From contig RHPI01000026.1 in assembly GCA_009103225.1 (NCBI GenBank), forward strand, positions 784,331-848,330: a stretch of 64,000 nucleotides of DNA. Direction: 5' to 3'. The position numbers and the translations under genes are program-made. This document shows positions 36,240-48,760 of this stretch, piece by piece (the stretch's first letter is position 1; each line of letters opens with the position of its first letter). Origin of the DNA: Chlorokybus atmophyticus (Eukaryota > Streptophyta > Chlorokybophyceae > Chlorokybales > Chlorokybaceae). The notes beneath the pieces were generated by a model. The model worked only from the letters and a program-made list of their open reading frames with translations. It ran no database searches and was not told where the DNA came from.

Positions 36240-39070
36240 GCATGAGCATGAGCATGAGCAGCATAGCGCAAGCTGGCCAGTGAGCTTGAACCTCTTGGAG
36301 CTGCTGGAGGTGGCGGCGGCGGCTTGGGGAGCAAGCTGGCGAGCGCCCGCGGTTCAGCAAGTTGAGCTGACTGGCATGACCAGCATGAAGGTGCGTGCGC
36401 AGTGGTGTTTGAATGGATGGCGTGCGCAGCACAAGTTAAGGGTGAAACCTTTCCACCGCTAAGTTATGCAGCGCATGGCTTGAGCTGTTTCTGGGTGAAC
36501 GTGGGTGGAACAGTGCGTGCGTGCTTGCGTGCGTGCGTGCGTGTGCAAAGCCATGGCTCCTGCCAGTTTCACCACCAGTCTGCATGCCTCTGCGCACCAT
36601 GCTCACGCACAAACTCTGAGTTGGCCTAGAACTATGTGCAGAGGGCCTCCTGCAGCGCGCTGGCTGTGCTGGTGTGCTGCCTTTGCATCTGTTTGGGCTC
36701 CGCTCCCATACCTGCGTTGGGGGACGCCGCCCAGCCTTGGATATCTCTTCTGGGTTAAAACGATGAGAAGCTTGCTTGCAGGCTTACTTGCGTTGGTCAC
36801 TGTGTGTGTTTGTTCCATCCATTTTGATGCGTACTTCAAAGGTCGGCATGCATGCCACAATGTTGAGATGGCGGTCTTGTTATGATCCCTTACCAGCATG
36901 CGTTGACGGATTTGCTATGCAGGATGCAACGCCAGCACGGCCATTCTGCCCGTGAAGGCCAGTCCTTTGCCTCTATACGGCGAGCCCACATAGTGCTGCT
37001 TTATACACATGCACAGCAGCATAACTTCACTGGTGTAGCAGATCCTGAGACTGGCAATACGTTTCTCTTGCAGGCGTTTCCTCCGATGTGCAGTCTCGCG
37101 CCTTTGAGGCTATCACACCAGCAGGCACCGACGAAGTGTACATCCTGTCGGGTGACAATATGAACCGGCTTTACCTCCGTGCGTGCAACACAAGTGCCGT
37201 ATTTACCAACAACAACAACGCTGGCAGGATCCGCTGCACCAAACCCTTGCTGCCCTTCACCACCGCAAAGGACCCATATTATGGTATGCAAACCCAAGTC
37301 CTCTCTCACCCTCGTTTTGTGTGTGTGGCACAGCGGAGAAGGTGCATGCAATGCGTGCAGATACGCACATGTGTTTATATGCATCGTGTGTGGGTGTGGG
37401 TGTGGGTGTGGGGGGTGGGGGGGGGTCTCTGTGCATATGCGTGTCACACAGTCTGTGCATGCGCCTCACATACGCACCAAAGATTGTGTGTGCACTGTAC
37501 GGCGTACAGTAGGTGCGAGGGATCATGCAGCGACGGCGGTATCGGCCAAACACCTGTTCTCTTCACAATAGAGTTGACAAACAACACCGTCGCTTTTAGC
37601 AACTACGAGCGCGTGCAGAAGGTTGCTCTGCTGCAGTGCCCCCGCGCCAACGTGACGGACGCCGTCGCGGACGCCTGCAACTCGCGCCCGCAGTGGCACC
37701 AACCAGGCAATCAGCCATGCGGCGCGTGCGCCATCTTCGTGCCGCCCAACAACCTCCTGCCTGCTGGTGAGAAAGCTGGAGCTTGCTGTTGCTAACGTCG
37801 TCATGGTTGTCGTCATCGTTGTGATGTCGGATTGACATAGTAAGCCGAGCCGCAATACCAACTGAGATATGTGCGGGTTTTTGTGCGCGCGCGCGCATGC
37901 GCGTTCGCTGCTCAGTTACGCTCATCTGTACGGTGTGCATGCAGTGCCAGCCGGGCAGAAGTGCTTGTCTACGGTGCAGGCGATAGCGTTGCTGGGCGAC
38001 CGGCTGTACATTTTGTTATCAGTGACATGTGGTCAGTACGACAACATCAATGAGGGCCCGTGTGAGAAACCGCTTCTGCTTTCATGCAATAGCAACGCCT
38101 TCGGACTCAGCGATTGCCAGCGCGTCAGTCTCCCGTCGACCACGCCTGAAGTCCGCGACCAAGCGTCCCTCATTGCAATCAACAATGGCACCAATGGACC
38201 AACATTATTCATATCAGCACCCTACGTCTGCTTGGGCCACAATGCATCGCTCATAAAGTGCCGGGGTTCACCTATGACATGTGTCATAGCACCCATTCCG
38301 AGCAGCGATGCTCTGTGGTGTAAGTAGTCATCATTCCTTTCTTTCATGCGACTTACCTCTAGCAACACCATCATAAGTTGGTTTGTTGTTTGTCTTTGCA
38401 GCGCTGTACAGCTACCCGCATCCCGCGTTGACATACTATAAGTCGCAAGTGCTGCTCCTTGCGCAGTACGCCAGGTATGTAGATCAATGCGACATGCAAC
38501 CACATTGCAAATGGACACGTAGGTGCTGAAGATAATCTGTTCGTTGTGTGTAGCAAGGGAGTGGGATGGGATGTCGTCATCTGCGACGGGTCCACTCTTC
38601 AATGTGTTTCGCGCGATTTTCAGGCTCAAGCACTCGGACTCGCAGCTTTCAGCTACAGTACGCATACATGCAAGCTTGACATGCATGCATGGGCATGCTG
38701 AGTGGTAGGACATTCAGCTGTGCATGTAAGCATGCGTGTAAGCATCCTCATACGTCTGTGTGCATCAGTTCTTGTATTCAACAAGCACAAGTTCCTCATA
38801 TGCTGCGTATACGACATGTTGATGGTACGCGTCATGCATGCGCGTGCGGTGTGCAGTCGTACACTTACACTGCACGGAGTATGCGCACGTCGTCGGAGTC
38901 TGCATCGCACATGCACAAACACAGACGCATGGACATGCCTGACACAAATCCGATGCGCAGTTCAGTTTGCCATCCAAATCTTTGCGACAACATCGGGGGT
39001 GGCCATCTTAACAAATGAGGGTGGTTCAGACTTTCTGACCGAGTGTGCCCTGCCGGCTTCAACGCGCAGC
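36240..39070. repeat. Right arm of the second inverted duplication
   Basis: Reverse-complement partner of 29020-31780, separated from it by about 4.5 kb of repeat-rich DNA. Homology includes introns and upstream noncoding DNA, so a genomic segment and not a cDNA was copied. Confidence 0.8.
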
Positions 39071-40890
39071 CTTTGGTTCGCGCGTGGCACGTGCATTCAA
39101 TACGACATTGCCACCCTTGCAAATGGTACAAGTATAAGCAATCAAATCCAGCCATGAGTGGGAGTACTGATGTCTCTTTCGCGTGCAGTTGCAGCTGATG
39201 TGTACAACACCGCGTATCCAAAGCTTGGAAACTTTGGCTTCAACAGTGCCCGCAAGGTGCTAACGACCACTCTGCTTACTACACATTACAAATCCGCCAC
39301 CAACGTTTCCGCAGACCTCGTTACCATGCGTGAGTGGAACAACCTCCAAGTGCTCTGATACTTATGAAGAGTCTATGTATGCCGCGCTATGTGTGAGATT
39401 TACCTACTGACTGTTATACCAGCCGTATATCAGTCGAATGTGGCCCGTAGCTGTGCTCTCAAGGTGTATAACAGTGTGGTACACCTTGAGAGCACAGGCC
39501 CTGTGTGCTCTCAATGATGTGACAGTATGTTGCGAGTAAGTTGGCATGCTACAGTATATTAGCATGGTTTTGGTAGGGTGCCAATCATCACTGCATGGCG
39601 TTGTTACAGCATGTAGCAAACCCAAAAGCAAAGTGACAGCAGCCAACAGACCCAACTAATACTGTGCATTGCCCTCATCCGCAGGACTGCCATGTCGCGC
39701 GGTCCCACCAGGTGAGTGTGCGCATCTGTACTCGTGAACAATGATTATTGCAAACCCACAGCAAATCACCCATCCACGCATGCACGTACACACTTGTATG
39801 CGCGCGCTCACGCACGCAGGGTGTGCGGCATCGTCATGCGCGGCGCTGGGTTTCGAGTGCGGGACAGGTCTGGACTCGTGCGGGCGCGCCGTCAACTGCG
39901 GCGACACCTGCCCGCAACCCAACCAGTACTCAATTAATACCTGTTTTGGAGGTATGGCAGATACACATAAGTGGGACACAACAGCAGTGTGGCTACTACT
40001 CTGGCTCAGTGCAGTGCTGCACATCAAACAACTCAAAGGAGTACAGTATGCTACCACCATTTGCAATGTCATTGCGAGTACCTGTAGCGAACAACAGCAG
40101 TAGCGCCAGTCGCCAGTCGCATGAATGACTGCTGTATGCTGCTGATTATGTACATCACACATGCAGCGAACTTGTTGTCAGGCTGATTTGTTGGGTTGCT
40201 GGTATGATGCATACATACAGTTGGCAGTGTAGTGGTCTACCTTTCAATGCGCTGCTCCACTACCCACTGACGCTTCTCCGTTTAGGTATCGTTCCAAACA
40301 AGTGCGGCTGCACTCCTACCATCCCTTGTGAGGAGCTCTGCGCTAAGAACAACCCTTGCAGTACTGTACACGATTACTGTGGCAACACCTGCACCTGTAC
40401 CTGCCCGCCCCCTCGAAGATGCTATGGGGGATACTGCGTCAAGCCGTGCAACACAACAGACCCCGACCCCGATGCCGCGTACGTGCGAGTATGGTGTATG
40501 CACCTGTGTTGGCATGCATGTGAGCATGTGTGCGAGTGCGTGCGTGCGTGCGCGCACGGGTGTGAGTGTGCAATGCATATGCGCAAGCGTACATGCAGTG
40601 CGAGCATGCTTGTGGTTGTGAGGGGTCTTACTGTGTCGTAACCTTCCAGGTGCGGCTACGACACCTTCCCGAGCATTGACTTCTATACGTACTGTGCGAC
40701 CGGTTCCGATGCAAACGGAACCTTCGGCTATTGCAAGCGCGGCTGCAAGACTGACTCCGACTGTGGCGACGGAAGTCAAAACCCTTGTTGCACCGAATAT
40801 GACGGTGAAGGCATCGGTTCGTGCTCGTTGTGCCCTTGCAGCTATACATATAGCGGTTACTATCCCGATTGTTACCCTGGATATCATTGA
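36763..40890 (+). CDS. Secreted Cys-rich protein, unrecognised family, with Cys-rich C-terminal modules
   Basis: Signal-peptide exon 36763-36841 (MRSLLAGLLALVTVCVCS), then 37074-37283, about 37510-37766, 37945-38319, 38402-38472, 38554-38657, 38961-39125, 39189-39329, about 39422-39461, 39685-39711, about 39819-39930, 40286-40478 and 40650-40890 (stop). The first two thirds form an unknown extracellular domain (CPRANVTDAVADACN, LLLSCNSNAFGLSDCQ, NASLIKCRGSPMTCVI, GWDVVICDGSTLQCV). The tail has Cys-rich modules: CAALGFECGTGLDSCGRAVN, resembling a small CG..DxCG repeat, then NKCGCTPTIPCEELC, CTCPPPRRCYGGYC and the end SCSLCPCSYTYSGYYPDC. The third exon does not match the phase of the second by any canonical acceptor, and against the minus copy there is a 2-nt difference near 37545, so a frameshift is possible. 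Confidence 0.72.
39451..39497. repeat. Perfect 18-bp inverted repeat, 11-nt loop
   Basis: CTGTGCTCTCAAGGTGTA (39451-39468) is the exact complement of 39480-39497. It lies at or just after the exon near 39422-39461 of the secreted gene, and a third partial copy (TGTGCTCTCAA) follows at about 39503. Confidence 0.93.
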
Positions 40891-41571
40891 TAGTCCGGTG
40901 TGGGAAAGCGAAGAGCAGCGTGCAAGCCTATGATGGTTCCTGACATAAAGTCGAGTGCGACATGTGAGCCATGAAGTCAGGGCAACAACAACTCACATCA
41001 TCAAGAACCTGCACAATGGTCCAGCGTCGTGTCCATGCCTAACGCAACAGCACAGCAACCCTACAGCGCGCTAGCGCTCTTAACTGCAACAACGCTACAC
41101 CGCTCACACGGCCCCAGCGAGGACCAATGAAGTCACTCAGAGCAAGGAGCGCAAGCTGGTGACTCACATTATTAATAGCTATGTAGTGGTATGCATGCGA
41201 TGGCGCACCATCAATTTTGTACAGCAGGACGTTATTGCTTCCTGATAAAGCGAGGGAGCAGAATAAGAACTTTGGAACTGTGTCGGTAATATGCAGTGAA
41301 AGCCTGTCTTCTGCAAAGACTTCGCAACTACATAGATGCGGATGTCAAGCTTGTGCGCATCCGTCATGAGTAACTACAGTGAGCGCTGCCATGCATGGAC
41401 TGCTAACCAAAATGCAAAAAGGCCAATAGCATGACCGGAACCGGACACCAACAGGGACACTGGTTGAAGTGAGACGATCCTGGTGACTATCGCCTGTCGT
41501 GTGTTGTAATTTGCGTGCACTTGTCTTTGAAATCAACTGGATGCTCGCCATTACGTATACAAGTATCTCGC
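40891..41571. other. Intergenic region between convergent genes
   Basis: The secreted gene (+) and APC2 (-) converge here, so this should hold both 3' untranslated regions. No gene or strong terminator-like signal seen. Confidence 0.5.
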
Positions 41572-44500
41572 TCATGTCCGTTTGCGATACATGCCATCCA
41601 TGTGCTCCAGCTTGTCCTCTTTGACCATCTGGGCCAAGAACCCCGCCAGCTGCTGGGAAGTCTTCTCGTAGGGCGGGTCCACAACGAACATCTTGAGCAT
41701 GTTGTGTATGCGATCCAGCGGTAGCGCGTCAAAGTTGGCAAGCATTCCGAGCACATACGACTCGTATACGGCCATCTCATGCTGCAAGCGCGCCTCGGCC
41801 GCACCGGACAAGGCACTGCCATCTTCCTCTGTTACACATGAAACCATACCATTTCATGTGTGCAACATGTTGATTGTGGTACGAAAGATCGGTAGCAACT
41901 ACCGAGAGGAAAGAAGAGGTACCACACTTGCCTGCACCAGAAGTCGGTGCTGCATCAGCGTTAGGTAGTTTGTCCACGGCTTCGTAGACAACATCGCCAG
42001 CAGCCCCGTTGCGTTTCTCAGTCAACACTCCCTTTCAAACAACATGTACAGCGGTATCCACAATTAACATGAAGTAAAATTACAGAGTTGTCAGTCACCT
42101 GATTCACCCATAACATCGCCTTGCGCCGAAGCACGCTTGGCTGGAGGTTCATCACTGCAGCCAAGTCTACACTTGACCACCTATCACAGGAACAAATCAC
42201 CCCGCGTGTAAATGCGCACGTGCGTTGTGTATGCGCACCGCACAGCTCATCTGCATGCATGCCACAGTCGAACAAACGCCTTACTGTGTGCGTTCCTGGA
42301 AGTGCAGGATGATAGCTGCATGCACGGACGACACCTGGAACTGTGCAGCACCGTCTGCAAACTGCAGCTCCAACTGGCAGATATTGATGTCAGTCATGCG
42401 AGCACATACACGTGTGGCGTATCACAAGCACACTTACGCATGCACATTGCACTGTACCTTGACAGACCCCAGCTGCGACTTCCATTGCAATTTGCGCGGC
42501 GTCTTTATTGTGTGGTACTTGGCTGCGTAGGTGTCGAGCATGCTTTGCACTTGTGGCGGCATGGCCACTTCTTCAACCTGAGGCACAACAATTCCAGCTA
42601 CTGGACCCACAGCAGCAGCCACAGGCACAGCTGCACGCACAGCCGCACGCCCCCNNNNNNNNNNNNNNNNNNNNNNNNNNNNNNNNNNNNNNNNNNNNNN
42701 NNNNNNNNNNNNNNNNNNNNNNNNNNNNNNNNNNNNNNNNNNNNNNNNNNNNNNNNNNNNNNNNNNNNNNNNNNNNNNNNNNNNNNNNNNNNNNNNNNNN
42801 NNNNNNNNNNNNNNNNNNNNNNNNNNNNNNNNNNNNNNNNNNNNNNNNNNNNNNNNNNNNNNNNNCCCCGGGTGCATACCGGAAGAGGTGGCCAGAAAAG
42901 GTCCGAAACTATGGTTGAACTCATGGCAGAGATGTTTGCGGTTTGAATTTGCGGTGCTGTTGCAGGGGCTTTGATCAAGGCGTTCATGCGCTTGGAATCC
43001 GCCATGTCTTTCAGCATGACCTGAACATATTGACATCATACTCACTTTCTCCCAACAATATACCACAATGCATCACTGAACACGACATGCGCACTTCACA
43101 CGAGTGCATGTTGGCGTCGTCAAAGCGCAATTTGAGCAGCTCCAAGTTGGCAATCTCACGATCGGTGTCATAATCGTCTTTCGCCAACAGCTTATCTGCA
43201 AGCATTGTCCTGCAAACGACACGTCATACATGCGCTGTGTATGAACATGCCAACCACAGAAACATGTGTATGTGTTGTCAACGGGCTCTACGCACCTGTA
43301 CTCATTGACAAACAGCTCCTTGGAACCGTATATCCCAACAAGCATACCGATGATGTCGGCGAGCCGCTTGCTCGGGCTTGTTCGTGAGGGGTCGGCCTCG
43401 ATCGGTTCCGGCTCCCAGTTGAGGGCCGCTTGCAACGCCTCTTTGCTGTCTATGTCGTACACAAAGTCATCCTCTTCTGCATCCTGCACACAGCAGCGTG
43501 GTACAGATTGGTTGGAACGTATGTCACATGTATGTAACATCAAGTTGGGCACGATATTGGTTGTGAGGTGTACGGTGTGGGGGACGGGGCGGCCGAGCTC
43601 CTCCAGCAGAGAGTCTCCTGCGCCGGCGCCGCTGCCATCCACGGTGCCTTCCGTGAACATTGTGACGATGCATCGAATGGTATCTGTTCGACTACGCAAG
43701 TAGTCCTGCGTTTTGTTTGTTCAGAGCACGATAGCGACGCTAGCATCCAAGCAGAAATGCAACAGTCAAAAATATGGGCATGCTTACCACGTTGCAGCTG
43801 CAATACTCACGCTCACACACACAGAGACATGCACGTTTTGCTCGTGTATGAATGGTTGCAACTCAGCTCAATTATAAGGCGTACACGCACGCACGCACGC
43901 ACGCGTGTTCGTGACACGCTCTCTACCTTGATTGGCTGGCCAACTGCTTCGAGCAACACGCCAGTGGGATCCAGTGTTCGTAGCGCTCGTATGGTTGAGA
44001 TGTATTGCTGCAGGATGTCCACTGTGGCAGCTCCAGGATGGAGCAGCCTGCGCTGAAGCGCTGCTTTGAACGCAAGGGCAAGCCGATCAAACTGCTTTGA
44101 GTTTGAGAGACACTCTTTCAAGTCGTCCATTGCCGGAGCACTGCAGCAAACAAGAGAAGCAACTTTAACCATCCCAGCAGTGCTTGCAACAAATTAACGC
44201 AGGGAAGATCATTGCGACAGTTAAAGTCACAAGTGCGCGAGCCAGCGTGCATACACGTGTCCGTGCGCATGCGAGCGTGAGAGCGTGCGTCAATGTGTGT
44301 GTGCATGCATAAGAGTGTTCATGTCAACTTTCTACCTGTCAGGGTAGTCTACAATGATGTCAAATAGCTCAGTGATTCGAAGCAGGCCAAGCTGCTCGTA
44401 CACCACCTGCGTGAGTCGTGCTCTACGCTGTTCCAGCCAAATAGCAGTCTGGGTTTCTTGCATACCAACATCATCGTCATGGTCATGAACATCATCGGCA

Positions 44501-46157
44501 GCAGCAGGGGCTAGCAGCTGCAAGAAAGAAAGCACGGCGACCTGAACATAACCAGGAGAGTGTGTGGGAAGAAAGGCAAAACACATACGCTACCGGCTCA
44601 CGAACCAAGTAGCAGCTGTACCTGCAACCAATTGTGTATCCGGCTGAGAATGGGCCGATCGTAACACCCTTTGGCGAGCATTTGCAGCTTGGCCTGCACG
44701 CATGGCCAACATGTATGATTTTGGTTATTACAATGGCGACGGAAACATTGCGTTGATGACGTTCATGCACCATACAATGCAGGCTCGCACATTCGACCAT
44801 TCCCACAATAGCCACCAGGCCAACATAAACCTGATGCTGCCATGTTGTGTTACAATACATCATGCACGAATGCATATAGTTTCCAGCATATGACTAACAG
44901 TCAAAGCTCAAAGGACCAACCTTTAGCCGATCTATTATCACGCCATAGTACGCTTCCTCGCACACTGCACCATACCGCAACGCTCGCAGAAGGCGTGTAG
45001 TTGTACTCACGGAAGCGCTCACCTCTACCAGAAAGTAACACATAAACATCATCATGCCCTGCACGTAGACCGATCACAAAAGTAGCAGCGAACGTTGTAC
45101 CACAACCTCACCTTCATTGCCATTAACAATACCCTCCATTGGTTCATCTGAAAAGTCTTCATTAGCGCTGTCGAATGCACTGGCCTCAAATTGCGCCAGC
45201 TGGCGCTCATAATATTGCCACAGCAGTTCTGCACTTGCGAGCAAGTTCGTTGCCCACCCAAGTTCACACGTCACACGCACATGTTGCGCAATATTATGCT
45301 CACCTATAAACCATACCGGAGCCGAAGCAAGCAGCCACGCGCAACTCTCTGAGTGAAATTCGCTTGCAACAGAATCGCACTCGCGCACGGCAGCTGCCAG
45401 CATGCACACAACATCGCGCGAATGCGCTATGCAATCGCCCAAGCGCGAGAGCGCGTGTGGCAAACATTCTCCTAGGCTTGTTAACTGTGAATGCAAATCA
45501 GGGTTGGAGTGTGTTTGCAAATAGTGTTTCATCTGGGGCAATGTAATGATGTGTGTCTTTGGGGCTCATACCTGTTGTGAAGTGCCATTGCTGCGCAGCT
45601 CTTGAGCAAACGGCAATAGCTGACGCCAAAATTCGGGGAAAGCAACTGTGCGCAATGCTGCCTATGTGCATAAGCATGTTACAGTGCTGGATGACAGCAA
45701 TAAAGTGCTCTGCAGAACCTACTTTAACTTGCTGGACCGCCTACTTCCTTGCTTGCGTGTGTTTGTCTGACTGTAGTGACGCCAGCTGAGACATGCTGCT
45801 CATGCAACACCTCACAGCAGCATGTCTCAATGAACTTGCGAGACATGCTGTACAGCTGGTGATGAGTGACTCACGCCAGCGTTTTGACTTGTTTGAGGCA
45901 ACGTCAACGAAATGAACATGCACCCGTCTTACATTCAACGCACGCATTCGACTTCACACCGCAGCACAGCCCGACAGCAGCACAACCTGCTGCTGGTCAA
46001 TGAGGTGGCTGATTGCGAAGCTGCCCAGCCCGCAGGCCGCCAGCCCCTCCGCCACTGCCTCCGCCCCATGCGGCCTGGGCGGCGCGGAGGAGGTCGCCCC
46101 CGCCCAGGCCGTGTAAGTGCTCCATGCCGCCACGGCCGCCTCCTCCGCCTGGTCCAT
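41572..46157 (-). CDS. APC2: Anaphase-promoting complex subunit 2 (cullin-like)
   Basis: Minus-strand exons: 45960-46157, (possible extra exon 45.75-45.95 kb), 45572-45661, 45304-45532, 45112-45228, 44921-45024, 44622-44693, 44336-44517, 43927-44140, 43574-43705, 43296-43483, 43095-43209, 42880-43020, [gap], 42458-42577, 42285-42373, 42099-42180, 41932-42031 and 41572-41828; phases agree. APC2 is the cullin scaffold of the anaphase-promoting ubiquitin ligase and holds the RING subunit APC11. Diagnostic stretches are LQRRLLHPGAATVDILQQYI, RALRTLDPTGVLLEAVGQPI, YLRSRTDTIRCIV, IGMLVGIYGSKELFVNEY, LELLKLRFDDANMHSCEVML, SDLFWPPLP, and the C-terminal winged helix RIHNMLKMFVVDPP with DGMY. The intron 42578-42879 contains the N gap, which therefore probably hides no coding DNA. 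The last intron appears to use a GC donor. Confidence 0.93.
42655..42865. other. Assembly gap (N run)
   Basis: About 211 N. It falls inside an APC2 intron according to the flanking exon ends (42880 and 42577). Confidence 0.99.
45787..45829. repeat. Perfect 14-bp inverted repeat within the APC2 5' part
   Basis: TGAGACATGCTGCT (45787-45800) and AGCAGCATGTCTCA (45816-45829) are exact complements with a 15-nt loop. A further GAGACATGCTG follows at about 45840. Confidence 0.9.
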
Positions 46158-47099
46158 AGTGAGCAGGGCAGGAGCTACACTGCAGCTTGAGCCGCCATTT
46201 CCATTGGACTTGATGGCAGAGTGTGTAGGCAGAGTAGAGATATTGCACGGGCATGCACAATCCGTATGCGTGTATGTAGGCACAGAAGTTGAGATTGCAG
46301 TGGCCTGCAGAATGTGTATGCCAGCACATGCGTCACTCCTACACGCAGTGCCACCACTGAGCATACAAGCAAGCCATGTACATGTACATGACATCGTGGT
46401 GACACTACCAACCACGCCAACAGCTCAGCACAGATAATTAGCATTGTGAACAGCAAGCACATGTAAAAAAGCAACAATTACGTGTGCACGAAAGAGACGA
46501 TGTGAAATGCAATATCAAGCACATCGCATTAGAACGCTTCCACACGTACCCGCAGTGTAAATGTTGAAGTGGATTTGGCACTGACATGCAGAATGCGCAG
46601 ATGCACAGGCTTTCCAATAGTTCCAATGCAGGTGACACCCACACACGCGTGCGCACAGAGTGAAAAAACAGCAAGAGGAATGAGGCGCTAGGGATTACAA
46701 CCACTCACACAGCCTTACGGCGCAAGCCCAAAACAGGCGCGCTCAGGTAGCATGTGACTCATCCAGGGCTGTCACACTTCCCACAAGCACACACAATAGC
46801 GTACACAACAATAGGGACAGCCACACAATTCAAACAAGCGGCAGGGGCGACTATGCTTAATATATGCATGCACATGTATCACTTCCGCACTGAGCATACG
46901 ACCAACCTATGTATAAACCAAACAACCAAAGTACGAATCAACCCATTTGGCAACCATCCTAGTAACAACGCATTAAAACTACAAACGCTAGCCAAACCCA
47001 CAAGACAACTTGTGACATCCACATTTGCATGCAAACACATGTTTGTGCACGCAGTGAGCATCAACAGCAAGCGCACTCCATGCTTCTACGCAAATAAAT
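46158..47099. other. Upstream of APC2, no supported gene
   Basis: Contains the likely APC2 promoter just right of 46157. A CATGTACATGTACATG motif lies at about 46375-46391. Nothing else could be supported. Confidence 0.45.
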
Positions 47100-47226
47100 T
47101 CTCATGAAAGAAAAAGATAAATAGATGTATAAGATTGAGCTTCTACAAGTTGTAGCTTACCCCCTCCCCCCTTTTAATATAGTTCTTGACTTATACAAAC
47201 ATCAATCATCAACGATACATACCATC

Positions 47227-47259
47227 TTCACATTTTCGGTGTCACACCGAAAATGTGAA
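47227..47259. repeat. Perfect 15-bp hairpin, 3-nt loop
   Basis: TTCACATTTTCGGTG (47227-47241), loop TCA, then the exact complement at 47245-47259. Confidence 0.96.
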
Positions 47260-48010
47260 AATGTTATGTCACAACGGTTTTGTTAAGTTGATGAACGTTA
47301 AGCGTCGACTTAATAATGTGCACGACAATCATTAACAAGTGGTACAATTTTATAAAGTTTGAATATGCGACATACTTCGGTGCACCATCATAAACTGTGT
47401 TAAGAATTAAATATATATGATTCTTGACATCGTAATCACTGTTTAGCGTGGCAGTCTTGTATTCGACCATGGTGGGTTGATATGCCATTATAAGGTGACA
47501 TGAGCAATAAATTTGCAAGGTAAGTTGTACAACATCTCAAACCCTCGTTACATTGCAACTCTCTCTCTATATATATACATGACTTTTGTTGCTTTTGTAT
47601 AAGCGGGAAAATCATACCATGTAACATAATAACAATTAACGATTAACGATTCTCCAGCCATAACTTATCATACATATTGCGTCAAAGTCACTGGAATATT
47701 CCATTGTAAAGCAAGTCAGCTGAGACACGCAGTTTGTTTTCAATTGTTGAGGCAACGAAGGGGAGCTCTTTTTTATTCTTGTGCAATGCTTATGAAAAAA
47801 TACTAACACAAATAAGTTGCGATTAAGGAGAACAACTTGTCAACTGGTTGCGAGAGACTTTGTTGAAGGGTATTTTTGTCGTAGATATGTCCACATTTGC
47901 ACGTAAGCTACTACTGCTACGCCTCAAGCATTTGCACGCTATATCCATATTGTTGAACTTTTGGCTATTTGATCAAATAGTTATGTTTGCAAGAGCTGTC
48001 ATAGCCCACT

Positions 48011-48042
48011 CGATTATAAAAGACTTGGTGCTTTTATAGTCG
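48011..48042. repeat. 12-bp near-perfect hairpin
   Basis: CGATTATAAAAG (48011-48022) and CTTTTATAGTCG (48031-48042) pair with one mismatch around an 8-nt loop. Confidence 0.88.
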
Positions 48043-48760
48043 ATTTGTGATTACTTAGTGTACCTTCCAGTTACAATAGTGGTACAACTGAACATGTAGA
48101 ATACTATTACACGACCCGATAGGTTTTACAAACATTATTAATGCGCTCACCATCATCGCAGTATTGTGAACTTGGCATGGCACTTGATAACTTTAGCGGC
48201 AATCCCCCCGTTGACGACGAGATGTAAGGAAGCTTGCAAAGCACACAAATACATGGTATTAGCTACATACGTGCAATAAAAAAAAATGGGACTCAAGACC
48301 CGTTTGTCGACTTGAAAAATTTTATAAGTAAAACATTACATTGTTTTCATGTTTTGCTCATAACCATATCATCAACAATTGTTAACATGCTGAGATATTT
48401 TGTGTCGACATTCCGAGTTTGGTGGTTCAAAAAACCAACAAGAAGTTGATGTAACCTACTTTCTCATTGTTGCTAATGTGAAACACAAGGGCAAGTAGTA
48501 ACATGTGACATAGGTTTGTCCATTAAATCATGCTGTTTACATTATACAAAGCCATAGCTTGTCTGCATAATCAGTATTTGCATTTTATTATATTTACATG
48601 GGTTTCATTCTTTTTTAACTACATCACAATGTCACATCGTAGAAATGTGCAAAGTGCTTTGTGAATTGAAGAGAGGTTTCAAACAGAAAGCCCCGTTTCA
48701 AACTTGATTTGGCATTATGTGAACATTGAGAGTGTGAAATGGACTGCACTCAGGGACCGT

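Larger units (their letters stand above)
47100..48760. other. AT-rich island with hairpins
   Basis: Composition drops sharply to AT-rich and GCATGC words nearly vanish, unlike both flanks. Open frames here are short; that at 47264-47518 (-) reads MAYQPTMVEYKTATLNSDYD from an inner Met, and that at 48234-48449 (+) ends in a hydrophobic and then basic stretch. Neither has a family I recognise. Two hairpins lie at 47227-47259 and 48011-48042. It could be an inserted element or viral-like remnant, or simply AT-rich intergenic DNA. Confidence 0.55.

Noticed and set aside
42434-43066. Long frames spanning the N runs (also 58801-59805)
   Set aside because: They are open only because N cannot encode a stop; real exons end on both sides of each gap.
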